NCBI GenBank assembly: GCA_023266795.1
Contig: JAHFPI010000031.1
Location: 1-13,125 of the forward strand
DNA from: Rhodospirillales bacterium
GTDB taxonomy: Bacteria; Pseudomonadota; Alphaproteobacteria; Micavibrionales; UBA2020
Length of the DNA: 13,125 nucleotides
Reading direction: 5' to 3'
Under the pieces are notes generated by a model. That model was not told the DNA's origin. It searched no databases and was given only the letters and a program-made list of their open reading frames with translations. Shown piece by piece: positions 7,001 through 12,679 of the stretch. A program made the translations under genes and the position numbers. How positions within the stretch are numbered: position 1 is the stretch's first letter; each line of letters begins with the position of its first letter.

Positions 7001-9687
7001 GGGAGCGAGTTGCCCGCCGCGTCAATCTGGCGGACTTGAAGGTCATAGTGACCGTCGCCTAAGCCCGCAGTAAGTGTCACGAGGGCCGCCGAATTGGTCG
7101 GCGTCCATGCGCCGCCGTTCAGGCTGTACTGTACCGTATCCGTGATGGCGCCGGCCAGTGTTACTGTGCTGTTGCTGGTGAGATGGTCGGCGTTATTGCC
7201 GCCAATGCCGGTGTCCTGCGCCAATGACGGGGTCAGTACGTTCGGCGCCGTCTTGTCGAGGGTGAAGCCAACCGAAGACGAGAGCGGCGAGTTGTTGCCT
7301 GCGGCATCGGTCTGCTGCACAACAACCGTGTGCGCAGTTTCCGACAGTCCTGCCAGCGTGAAGTTGCCGGACCCGTCGAGCGTGACGGTTTGCAGGGCTC
7401 CGCCGTCCAGCTTGTACTGGATCGTTGCGCCGGCTTCCACGCCGGTCACATGCAAGGTGGGATTGTTGGCGGTGGTGCCGCCGGCCGTGCCGGTGTCGTT
7501 GGTCAGAACCACACCCAGTGCGGCGGGTGCCGTTGTGTCAAGGATGACCGGTTGCAGCGCACCGTCCGTGAAGGGAGCCATCAGATTTCCAGCCACGTCA
7601 TGGATCCCCACGACTTGCAGTCTCATCGCTCCATCCGTACTGGTGGTGACAGTCACCGCGTATTCATTAGGGTTAGCGGTGGCAGCGATGGTGACGCTGG
7701 ATATGGCAGCAGGGTTCAAGGCTACGTTGACGAAATTCGAAGGCGTGGGCATCGCTGCGAGAGGCTCGTTGAACTGTATCGTGTAGGTGACCGTGCGGGC
7801 GGCGATAAGGTCTCCTCCCGTATGAGCCAGCGTCATCATTGGCGGTGCGTTGTCGAGGGTGAAGGTAATGGATGCCGGAGTGAGTGAGACATTGCCTGCC
7901 GCATCTACCTGCTGCACCAGAAGATGATTGGATCCCGGTACCAATCCCGGAGGCAGTGCTGACGGAGCCATGAGCCCTGACCATGTTGCTCCATTGTCCG
8001 AGCTGTACTGGACAGCCGCGCCGGGTTCCAGCCCCGTAAAGGACAGGTGGCCATCTCTGGTGGTCAGGTCGATGTTATTGCCGCCGACGCCGGTATCGTT
8101 TACCAACATTACGCCCAGCGTAGCTGCTGTGGTGTCGGTGGTGAACGTGAAGGGTGCCGAGGGGTGAGACACATTGCCCATCGCATCGGTCTGCCGGACC
8201 TGTATGGTGTGCGACCCGTCTAACCATGTCACCGGCGGTAGTCCTGCTATCCAGTTTGCGCCGTCAGTCGTGTACTCAACCGTCGCATTAGGTCCCAGCA
8301 TGCCGATGTTCAGGTGACCGTTATTGGTGAGGCGGTCGCCGGGGATGCCGGTGTCATCAGCCAATCCAAGCATCGGCGCCGGCGGGAGATTGGGTGCCGT
8401 CGTATCTGAAGGCGGCGGAGGCAGTTCTCCCGTTGATTGCGACGGAGGCGGAGCGGCAGCCGTGCCGCCGCCAGATCCCGGCATTGTTCCGCCTGCCGGA
8501 GCGGTGAATGTTGATCCGGGGGCAGGGCCAAAAGTGCCGGTGCTGCCGTCGCCGAAAGTTGAACCCGAAGGGGGCGGCGGCGGGGGAGGCAGTGCTGTGC
8601 CGTCCGTTGCCATGGCAGGAGGCGGTGCTATCGTTCCTGCTGCCGTGCCGTCAGGTGCTGTTGCGGGCGGCGGTGCTGTTGCGCCCGTCGGGGCCGCAGC
8701 GGGTGCAGGAGCTGTTGCACCGGCCGGAGCAGGTGCCGTATCAGCCGGAGTCGCAGAACCATCTGCCGGCGCTGTTGATCCGGCGGGCGCCGGCGCTGCC
8801 GGACCGCTGAAATGCCCTAATGTATCGCCCGCGACGCCGGACAGGGAGCTATACGACGTGCTGAAGGTGTTGGAGTCCATCTGCACGGTGGTCGGTTGAT
8901 CCTGATAGCTGTTGAGGGACACGGTGCTGAAGCTGGTGTTCATTTCCTGCGTGCCGCTGCCGTTGGTGAGGGCGATGGCGCCGTCCAGAATAGTGATTTC
9001 GCTGTGCTGGCCGGCGGGAAGGATATGCCCTGCGACAACGGTTCCGCGAATACCGATCGAACCGACCGGCGTTTCAATGCTGACGCTGCCGGGGTCGGTC
9101 TTGCCGATCAGGCCGCTGGTATAAACGAACACGCCCTGCAGCATGGAGAAGAAGGAACTGCCGCTATGCTCGGTGGAATGGTAGACAAACTGGTCAATCG
9201 ACATCCGCGCGCTTTCGCTGACGGCGAACGTCGTGTTATCGACGAACAGGATATTCACGGCGCCGGTTTTTGCGGTCTCGATCACATCCCCCTGATAAAC
9301 GGGCGTGCCGACCGTGGCGGTAACGTGTGTGCCGTCGGCGCGGATGATATGCGCTTCGCCGACCACTTCGGTAATTTTACCGGCTGGGCTGGCATCGTTG
9401 GCATGTTGACCGGAGGCGGCGTATTGCCCCGGATGCTCCGGCGGCAGGAAGGCGCTGACCATTGCGGGGGAAAGGCGTGCGCCATCGGGCGTGACGAGAT
9501 CGGGCGCGGGAGTTTGCGCGAAATATCCGCCAACGACGACGGTGTGCCCGTCAGGCGAGGTCAGGTGAAGATCCATTCCCGCGCGTGTCATCTCCGCGTT
9601 GGCGATGAAATGACCGCCGTTAGGAAGCTCGACGGGCTTTCCCGCGACTGCTTCTATTCTGGCGTCCGTTGTCATGTCTTTTGGCAT
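4069..9687 (-). CDS. Giant FecR/Ig-like/RTX-like surface protein, probable type I secretion substrate (adhesin)
   Basis: The 1872-residue protein has no Sec signal peptide, as expected for type I export. Order: an N-terminal domain (about 1-95, with GYFAQ..PDLVTPDGARL) of a kind I recall from alphaproteobacterial giant proteins; a FecR-like domain (about 103-260, TPVGSIGIRGTVV); a Pro/Ala/Gly/Thr linker (296-427); Ig-like domains starting near 428, 518, 612, 717, 811, 906, 1003, 1101 and 1222, several opening with D-x-(T/A)-x-P and carrying DTG and DAAGN motifs; an uncertain cadherin-like segment (about 1330-1490); and glycine-rich RTX-like repeats (1503-1720) in two related modules. The start ATG has a GGGGGG ribosome site (9693-9698) 5 nt upstream. 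The convergent secretion genes make export by them likely. The extreme C-terminus matches no secretion-signal class I can name. Adhesin function is inferred from architecture. Confidence 0.9.
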   Translation of the reverse strand: MPKDMTTDARIEAVAGKPVELPNGGHFIANAEMTRAGMDLHLTSPDGHTVVVGGYFAQTPAPDLVTPDGARLSPAMVSAFLPPEHPGQYAASGQHANDASPAGKITEVVGEAHIIRADGTHVTATVGTPVYQGDVIETAKTGAVNILFVDNTTFAVSESARMSIDQFVYHSTEHSGSSFFSMLQGVFVYTSGLIGKTDPGSVSIETPVGSIGIRGTVVAGHILPAGQHSEITILDGAIALTNGSGTQEMNTSFSTVSLNSYQDQPTTVQMDSNTFSTSYSSLSGVAGDTLGHFSGPAAPAPAGSTAPADGSATPADTAPAPAGATAPAPAAAPTGATAPPPATAPDGTAAGTIAPPPAMATDGTALPPPPPPPSGSTFGDGSTGTFGPAPGSTFTAPAGGTMPGSGGGTAAAPPPSQSTGELPPPPSDTTAPNLPPAPMLGLADDTGIPGDRLTNNGHLNIGMLGPNATVEYTTDGANWIAGLPPVTWLDGSHTIQVRQTDAMGNVSHPSAPFTFTTDTTAATLGVMLVNDTGVGGNNIDLTTRDGHLSFTGLEPGAAVQYSSDNGATWSGLMAPSALPPGLVPGSNHLLVQQVDAAGNVSLTPASITFTLDNAPPMMTLAHTGGDLIAARTVTYTIQFNEPLAAMPTPSNFVNVALNPAAISSVTIAATANPNEYAVTVTTSTDGAMRLQVVGIHDVAGNLMAPFTDGALQPVILDTTAPAALGVVLTNDTGTAGGTTANNPTLHVTGVEAGATIQYKLDGGALQTVTLDGSGNFTLAGLSETAHTVVVQQTDAAGNNSPLSSSVGFTLDKTAPNVLTPSLAQDTGIGGNNADHLTSNSTVTLAGAITDTVQYSLNGGAWTPTNSAALVTLTAGLGDGHYDLQVRQIDAAGNSLPPATTLSFDVDKTAPGTLTPVLAHDTGIGGDNGDFNTSNSTVTLNGTITNMVQYSLNNGTTWSLPTSAADMTTFTAGLTDGHYDLQVRQVDAAGNFLTPTSTLSFDVDKSAPNVLTPSLLHDTSSGADNSDLLTKDGTVILSGAIEGGTTLVQYSMNGGAWATTTATTLQGQTALLTDGHYDLQIRQIDAAGNFLAPATTLSFEVDKTLPALLSGISASAGNTVVAGTPTSLSYTVTFSSDIDATTLTSADFSITGSAQPYVTIDSVNETTTRGVFTVGITAGAGTTFGETLTLQLNNGAVFSDMAGNATTISSATSSNTITVATSDFTPPTLLPTSFNDDRGAAPVIVGQTLHYTVAFSEDIAGLTLGNFTNAISPASGGASISIDGITVIGPGVFRVDVTPTSIGAIQLKLTSDGTSITDTSTNPLAAGTIIDSRAPIAVNPTLNFVPEYSHGTPGDTTDDGIRQFAAANTLIGTITNATGADHYAITLNGAPQHFWFNGTSFGSELVSAHPAPVFQIDNAGNITVNDPLALSHYLNPTGLNLTITAYDSSNVALATINPTIKILDYNGTTADIPQQLSAGNLSGTTSPSGDFLVHIGNTPSTIMGNGGLDVLIGGGGSDVIGVVNPNFTFVDGREGSDTLKIGGGGAGITMDFISGGVGKVANIENIALGSTGGGPGNHVMLNIQNVFDMTTPDGSGNHTLAFMAESGATQSILTLGGGGGGFALTGGIWGVSPMLQYSGTFTDAASVTHTVTLNVQQLMSPTDSLGMPGGVIVQDATHNMMPVFGATTILTGGGGADFLIAGSPTTTIAGGGGADILIGNASNNNLTILDNTFNLIDGGGSSDTLSLGNPTQNMFTVDFTGTTGIVRNIEKIDLGSSNTGGNHVILNLQNVFDMTGPTHTLTIGDISGTGSNGASVDIVMAGFTYDNINSTSGQLGTTVGDVIYTGTVSSNVVTLVIHETTATGTGHVAITQV
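4306..5115 (-). repeat. Duplicated C-terminal RTX-like module of the giant protein
   Basis: Two stretches of the same protein match closely: residues 1525-1589 (bases 4921-5115) and 1731-1794 (bases 4306-4497). Each begins F-x-x-(V/I)-D-G, continues SDTL, then NIE(N/K)I(A/D)LGS, then NHV(M/I)LN(I/L)QNVFDMT. Each is preceded by glycine-rich, Asp-containing turns (DVLIGGGGSD, GGGGADFLIAG, GGGGADILIG) that look like calcium-binding RTX repeats. Similar modules are found near the C-terminus of large type I secreted adhesins. The copies differ at many positions, so the duplication is old. Confidence 0.75.
6388..7257 (-). repeat. Three tandem near-identical Ig-like domain repeats (about 290 bp each)
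   Basis: Residues 811-905, 906-1002 and 1003-1100 are three tandem units of 95, 97 and 98 residues. They share DK(T/S)AP at the start, LTP.L..DT, a central VQYS(L/M)N, DGHYDLQ(V/I)RQ(I/V)DAAGN, and a closing LSF(D/E)V. The DNA is also very similar across boundaries: the stretches around 6385-6480, 6679-6775 and 6970-7065 are almost the same. This points to recent duplication or gene conversion, and such repeats can expand or contract by recombination. Confidence 0.88.
8407..8802 (-). other. Low-complexity Pro/Ala/Gly/Thr linker in the giant protein
   Basis: Residues 296-427, between the FecR-like domain and the first Ig-like domain, are almost wholly Pro, Ala, Gly, Thr and Ser, with APAPAG- and TAPAP-like imperfect repeats. 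Seven consecutive prolines lie at residues 367-373. The stretch is probably disordered and may act as a spacer across the cell wall or outer membrane. A TAAG tetrapeptide at residues 348-351 (8635-8646) matches the kind of site cut by LapG-type proteases, but in such a composition it may be chance. Confidence 0.8.
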
Positions 9688-9758
9688 GGTGTCCCCCCAT
9701 ATTCGTACACAATCCCCATCTTATTATTCTAAATGGAAAAGATTAATTGACTATGAAA

Positions 9759-9787
9759 AAATCAAATTTAGTCCCAAATCAATTTAG
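9759..9787. promoter_or_regulatory. Direct repeat upstream of the giant gene, candidate operator
   Basis: AAATCAAATTTAG (9759-9771) and AAATCAATTTAG (9776-9787) are direct repeats separated by TCCC, a period of about 17 bp. They lie 72-100 bp upstream of the giant gene start, in a 155-bp AT-rich gap (9688-9842) with no gene. Related boxes in the opposite orientation follow at about 9802-9816 (TTGATTTTATTTGAT). Position and spacing suit a regulator binding site near the promoter. No clear -35/-10 pair could be chosen. Confidence 0.35.
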
Positions 9788-9842
9788 GCAATTGTAATAC
9801 ATTGATTTTATTTGATTATTTTGCCGTATTTTTAAGTAATTT

Positions 9843-11075
9843 TTACGCTATTTTGGTGGGAACCCAGTTTTGGACGAATTTCAGGGCATCTTCGAGGGGC
9901 ATGGGTCTGGCAAACCAGAACCCCTGACATTCCTCGCAGCCGAGTCCTTTGATGGTGGAAGCTTCCTCTTCGGTCTCGATTCCTTCGGCAATAACTTTCA
10001 TATTCATGTTGTGCGCCAAACCGATGATGGATTTGACCAGCATGTAGCTTGAGGGCTGTTTGCTCATGGAGCGGATGAAGCTCTGGTCGATCTTGAGATT
10101 GTCGATGGGGAAAAAGTGCAGGTAACTGAGCGACGAATAGCCTGTGCCGAAATCGTCAATGGAAACGCTGACGCCGAGCTGGCGGCATTTTTCAAGGGCT
10201 TCCTTGGCGGGGCCGGGCGCTTCCATCAGCAGGCTTTCGGTGATCTCCAGATGGATGTAGGAGGGATCGGTGCCTTTGTCGCGGAGGGTTGACTGAACCT
10301 GATTGAAGAAATTGCCGCTCGCAAAATCCTTGACGGAGAAGTTGACGCTAACGGAAAGAGGGTAGGCGGTGCTGAGCAATTTCGGATTGGCAGCCTGACG
10401 GATGGACTTGACCGCATCGCAGGAAACATCCAGCGCCCAGCGCGAAAGGTCGACAATCAGCCCGCTTTCCTCGGCCACAGGGATAAAGACGCCGGGGGAA
10501 ATCATGCCTCTTTCGGGGTGTTTCCAGCGCATCAGCGCCTCGAATCCCGCGATTTTCATGTTTTGCAGGTCGATGATGGGCTGGTAATAAAGCACCAGTT
10601 CGTTCCGCTCGAGCGCGGTTTTCAGTTCATGGTGAATCTTGATGGTGCTGACGGCCAGCTTGTGAAGTTCATCGTTGTTCTCCGTGCTTTCCGCCGCCGT
10701 GGTGGAAAGGGTGGGAATCTGGACAAACTGCGAGCGGCTGATCATATCGCGGTAGCGGGTCATGATGACGCGCATCACCATTTTCAGGATCGGGTCGGCA
10801 GAATCGACGCGGTGGGAAAAATCATCGCGGGAAATCTCCATGACCTGGCAGTCTTCCAGGGCGCGGACGGTGGCGGTTCTCGGCCTGTCGTCGATCATGG
10901 CCATTTCGCCGATGATCGAGCCCGCGCCGCGCGTGCCGATCTGGATGAGCGCGCCGTCGCGCTGGATCAGGATTTCAACACTGCCCGATTCAAGGACATA
11001 GGCGCGGTCTCCCTGTTCCCCTTCGCGGATCAGGAGGTCGCCCTTTTTAAAGATTTTCTTCGTAGAACCTGCCAT
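9843..11075 (-). CDS. Cyclic-nucleotide-binding domain fused to EAL c-di-GMP phosphodiesterase
   Basis: Predicted cytoplasmic enzyme hydrolysing c-di-GMP under control of a cyclic nucleotide. Residues 1-115 are a CRP-type cNMP-binding fold whose phosphate-binding cassette GEMAMIDDRPRTATV has the key Glu57 and Arg66. A helical linker (about 116-158) leads to an EAL domain (about 159-400). The catalytic and metal residues are all present: E179 (EAL), N245, E277, D307-D308 (DDFGTGYSSL), K328, E364 and Q384. There is no GGDEF domain and no membrane helix. At 410 residues it is complete, and the ATG has GAGG 4 nt upstream. The layout matches that of Bdellovibrio Bd1971, known as a cAMP-sensing c-di-GMP phosphodiesterase. 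It lies upstream of the giant gene on the same strand with a 155-nt gap, so shared transcription is possible but not shown. That cAMP is the ligand is inferred from the binding motif and the nearby cyclase. Confidence 0.93.
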   Translation of the reverse strand: MAGSTKKIFKKGDLLIREGEQGDRAYVLESGSVEILIQRDGALIQIGTRGAGSIIGEMAMIDDRPRTATVRALEDCQVMEISRDDFSHRVDSADPILKMVMRVIMTRYRDMISRSQFVQIPTLSTTAAESTENNDELHKLAVSTIKIHHELKTALERNELVLYYQPIIDLQNMKIAGFEALMRWKHPERGMISPGVFIPVAEESGLIVDLSRWALDVSCDAVKSIRQAANPKLLSTAYPLSVSVNFSVKDFASGNFFNQVQSTLRDKGTDPSYIHLEITESLLMEAPGPAKEALEKCRQLGVSVSIDDFGTGYSSLSYLHFFPIDNLKIDQSFIRSMSKQPSSYMLVKSIIGLAHNMNMKVIAEGIETEEEASTIKGLGCEECQGFWFARPMPLEDALKFVQNWVPTKIA

Positions 11076-11237
11076 ATATCCTCAGTCACATAGTTCAAGT
11101 GCATGATACAACAGACAGGTTAAAGGAAGTGTTAATTTTTTAATGGAATATTTACATTACGGGAATCTTTTATTTGCTGTTCATTAACGTATAAGGCCTT
11201 AGAATGGTTCTGTTGGGAGACTTGATTTGGGGTGCTC

Positions 11238-11636
11238 ATGAGCCTTTACGACATACTACTTTTGTATCTGGCATTTCGGGCCAAGCAGGTCACTTGCGAC
11301 TTTCTGCTGCAGCCGTCGTGGATGGCGCTGGTTAAAGGCCAGCCGCTGAGCGAGGGCGGCTCCAGGGCGTTGTTTTTGCACGCCGGCATCCATGCGGCAT
11401 TCACCTTTATAGTCATGATGATTTTTGCGCCGCAGTTTTGGTGGCTGTCGGGTGTGGATTTTGTCATCCATTCCCTCATCGATAAAAGCAAGGCGATGAT
11501 CAACCACAAGATGGGCTGGACATACAAGGACAACGCTTACTGGTGGGCCTTCGGGCTGGATCAGGAAGCGCATAACCTGACGCATCTGGTTTATATCGTC
11601 ATCCTTGTCGTGGGCTCAGGGACTCCCCTGCATTAG
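11238..11636 (+). CDS. DUF3307-family small membrane protein
   Basis: A 132-residue protein with about three to four hydrophobic segments, of unknown function. Features that recall DUF3307 are CDFLLQPSWMAL..K near the N-terminus, a HAGIHA membrane segment, VDFVIHSLIDKSKA and a C-terminal LDQEAHNLTHL before the last helix. The conserved His and Asp residues at membrane edges could bind metal, but nothing proves this. I chose the ATG at 11238, with GGGG about 5 nt upstream, over a GTG two codons earlier that lacks a well-placed ribosome site. Its last 21 bases overlap the end of the opposite-strand permease gene. No functional link to the secretion cluster is visible. Confidence 0.75.
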   Translation: MSLYDILLLYLAFRAKQVTCDFLLQPSWMALVKGQPLSEGGSRALFLHAGIHAAFTFIVMMIFAPQFWWLSGVDFVIHSLIDKSKAMINHKMGWTYKDNAYWWAFGLDQEAHNLTHLVYIVILVVGSGTPLH

Positions 11637-12389
11637 GAGAACGGCCTTCACAATATAGACAGCACCGATCGACCAGAGCGCCCATTGGGTGGCGTTGTAG
11701 AATTGTTTGTCGGTGATCCTGTTCAGGACATGTTTTGCGAGATGGCTGCCGAAAATGGCAACGGGAATAACGGCTGCATAAAGCCAGAGCGGCAGCGCTG
11801 CTGTTGTATCCATTGTCCGGGGGACAATGACGCCGAAATAAATGAATTTGACCACATGGGAGATGGACTGGGTGAAGGCTTTGGTGGATACAACCTGATG
11901 CCGTGTCATGGCGATTTTCTGGAAGAACATGTCCAGCAGCGGGCCGGATACGCCGCCGGTCAGCTGAAAGCAGGTGACGATAGCCCCGCAGAAAAAAGCC
12001 TGCAGCGGCTTGGTGAAATCGAATTTTATTTTTCCGCGCATCAGCAGGGGCAGAAAGGGACCGATGCCGAGCAGCGAAAATACGGTGGCCTTGCCGGGCA
12101 CAAAAGTAATCAGGCAGAAAAAGACGAGACTGAGCATCAGTCCCGCCAGATAATATTTAATGCTTCCGGTATGCAGGTGTTTGCGGTGGATGAAGGCGCG
12201 GCTGCCGTTGGCGAAGAACTGGGATGTTGCATGGAGCATCATGGCCTGCCGCACAGGGAGCACCCATGCCAGTATCCCCATCAGCACCATGCCGCCGGCC
12301 ATCCCCAGAACGCCGGAAAGGAGCGATGTGATAAAGACGCCAAAAAGAATGAAAAGGCTCAGGGACAGGTTCATAAGGTTGTCTATCAC
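11616..12389 (-). CDS. TauE/SafE (TSUP) family membrane permease
   Basis: A 257-residue integral membrane protein with about seven to eight hydrophobic helices. The family is linked to export or uptake of sulfite, sulfonates and other small anions. Family marks are the glycine-rich first helix (SGVLGMAGGMVLMG) and its partial repeat in the second half (FQLTGGVSGPLLDMFFQ), which reflect the internal two-fold repeat of these carriers. The length is normal and the frame intact. The start is uncertain: GTG at 12389, or ATG at 12374 five codons later, neither with a strong ribosome site. The substrate cannot be told, as no sulfur-metabolism gene is nearby. An intrinsic terminator lies just upstream of the start on the same strand. 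Confidence 0.87.
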   Translation of the reverse strand: MIDNLMNLSLSLFILFGVFITSLLSGVLGMAGGMVLMGILAWVLPVRQAMMLHATSQFFANGSRAFIHRKHLHTGSIKYYLAGLMLSLVFFCLITFVPGKATVFSLLGIGPFLPLLMRGKIKFDFTKPLQAFFCGAIVTCFQLTGGVSGPLLDMFFQKIAMTRHQVVSTKAFTQSISHVVKFIYFGVIVPRTMDTTAALPLWLYAAVIPVAIFGSHLAKHVLNRITDKQFYNATQWALWSIGAVYIVKAVLLMQGSP

Positions 12390-12401
12390 CCGCAGCCGGA
12401 A

Positions 12402-12440
12402 TAAAAAAGTCCGGAGTATCTTTTGACGGATGCTCCGGAC
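12402..12440 (-). terminator. Intrinsic terminator upstream of the TauE/SafE gene (leader or small RNA end)
   Basis: On the - strand, GTCCGGAG (12440-12433) and CTCCGGAC (12416-12409) form a perfect 8-bp stem with a 16-nt loop, followed at once by six T (12408-12403). This is a textbook rho-independent terminator. It points toward the permease gene and ends about 13 nt before that gene's start, with no protein gene upstream on that strand. It therefore ends either a short RNA or an attenuated leader. Confidence 0.7.
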
Positions 12441-12469
12441 GAATAGTGATAGTAGAGGTGTGTACCATT

Positions 12470-12498
12470 CTTATAGAAAACAAGTGAACCGCCTGCAA
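12470..12498 (-). promoter_or_regulatory. Candidate promoter of the permease leader or a small RNA
   Basis: On the - strand, TTGCAG (12498-12493) is followed after 17 nt by TATAAG (12475-12470). The -10 box has five of six consensus bases and the spacing is ideal, but the -35 box has only three matches. A start near 12463 would give an RNA of about 60 nt ending at the terminator at 12402-12440. Confidence 0.35.
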
Positions 12499-12619
12499 GG
12501 GGATAAATGCACAAAATTTCAAAAAAATAAGGTTTTTATGAAATTAACTTGTATTAATAAGCCAAAATATAGCAATAAAATTACAAAAACGGCATAAATT
12601 CCAGAGTCGGTATCCCTTA

Positions 12620-12647
12620 TTGAACTCGTCCGGATTCGCTCTAGAAT
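12620..12647 (+). promoter_or_regulatory. Candidate sigma-70-type promoter of the response regulator gene
   Basis: TTGAAC (12620-12625) and TAGAAT (12642-12647) are separated by 16 nt. A start near 12654 would leave a 5' leader of about 26 nt before the ATG at 12680. The rest of the gap from 12441 is AT-rich and holds no gene; it contains an imperfect AT palindrome, ATTTCA (12516-12521) with TGAAAT (12539-12544). Confidence 0.5.
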
Positions 12648-12679
12648 GAAACGACAATAAGGAATGGAATCCGAATCTG

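Noticed and set aside
7094..7786. Long + strand frame of 230 codons, plus the neighbouring frame at 8324-8899
   Set aside because: Both are shadows of the Ig-like repeats and the Pro/Ala-rich linker; repetitive low-complexity coding on the - strand leaves few stops on the + strand.
8305..8310. Glycine-rich antisense repeats as a CRISPR or simple-repeat array
   Set aside because: Repeats in this region are in-frame protein domain repeats without uniform short repeats and unique spacers.
8896..9732. Long + strand frame of 278 codons opposite the giant gene N-terminus
   Set aside because: It is antisense to the well-supported FecR-like coding region, has no recognisable domain, and its composition mirrors codon bias of the opposite strand.
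9843..11075. EAL protein as a LapD-type c-di-GMP receptor
   Set aside because: LapD has HAMP and degenerate GGDEF/EAL domains with membrane helices; this protein is soluble and keeps all catalytic residues.
11617..11631. Small CAGGG/CCCTG hairpin at the overlap of the DUF3307 and TauE/SafE genes as a terminator
   Set aside because: The stem is only 5 bp and no T run follows on either strand.
11685..12404. + strand frame of 239 codons opposite the TauE/SafE gene
   Set aside because: The opposite strand gives a clear membrane protein; this product is hydrophilic, low-complexity and matches nothing.
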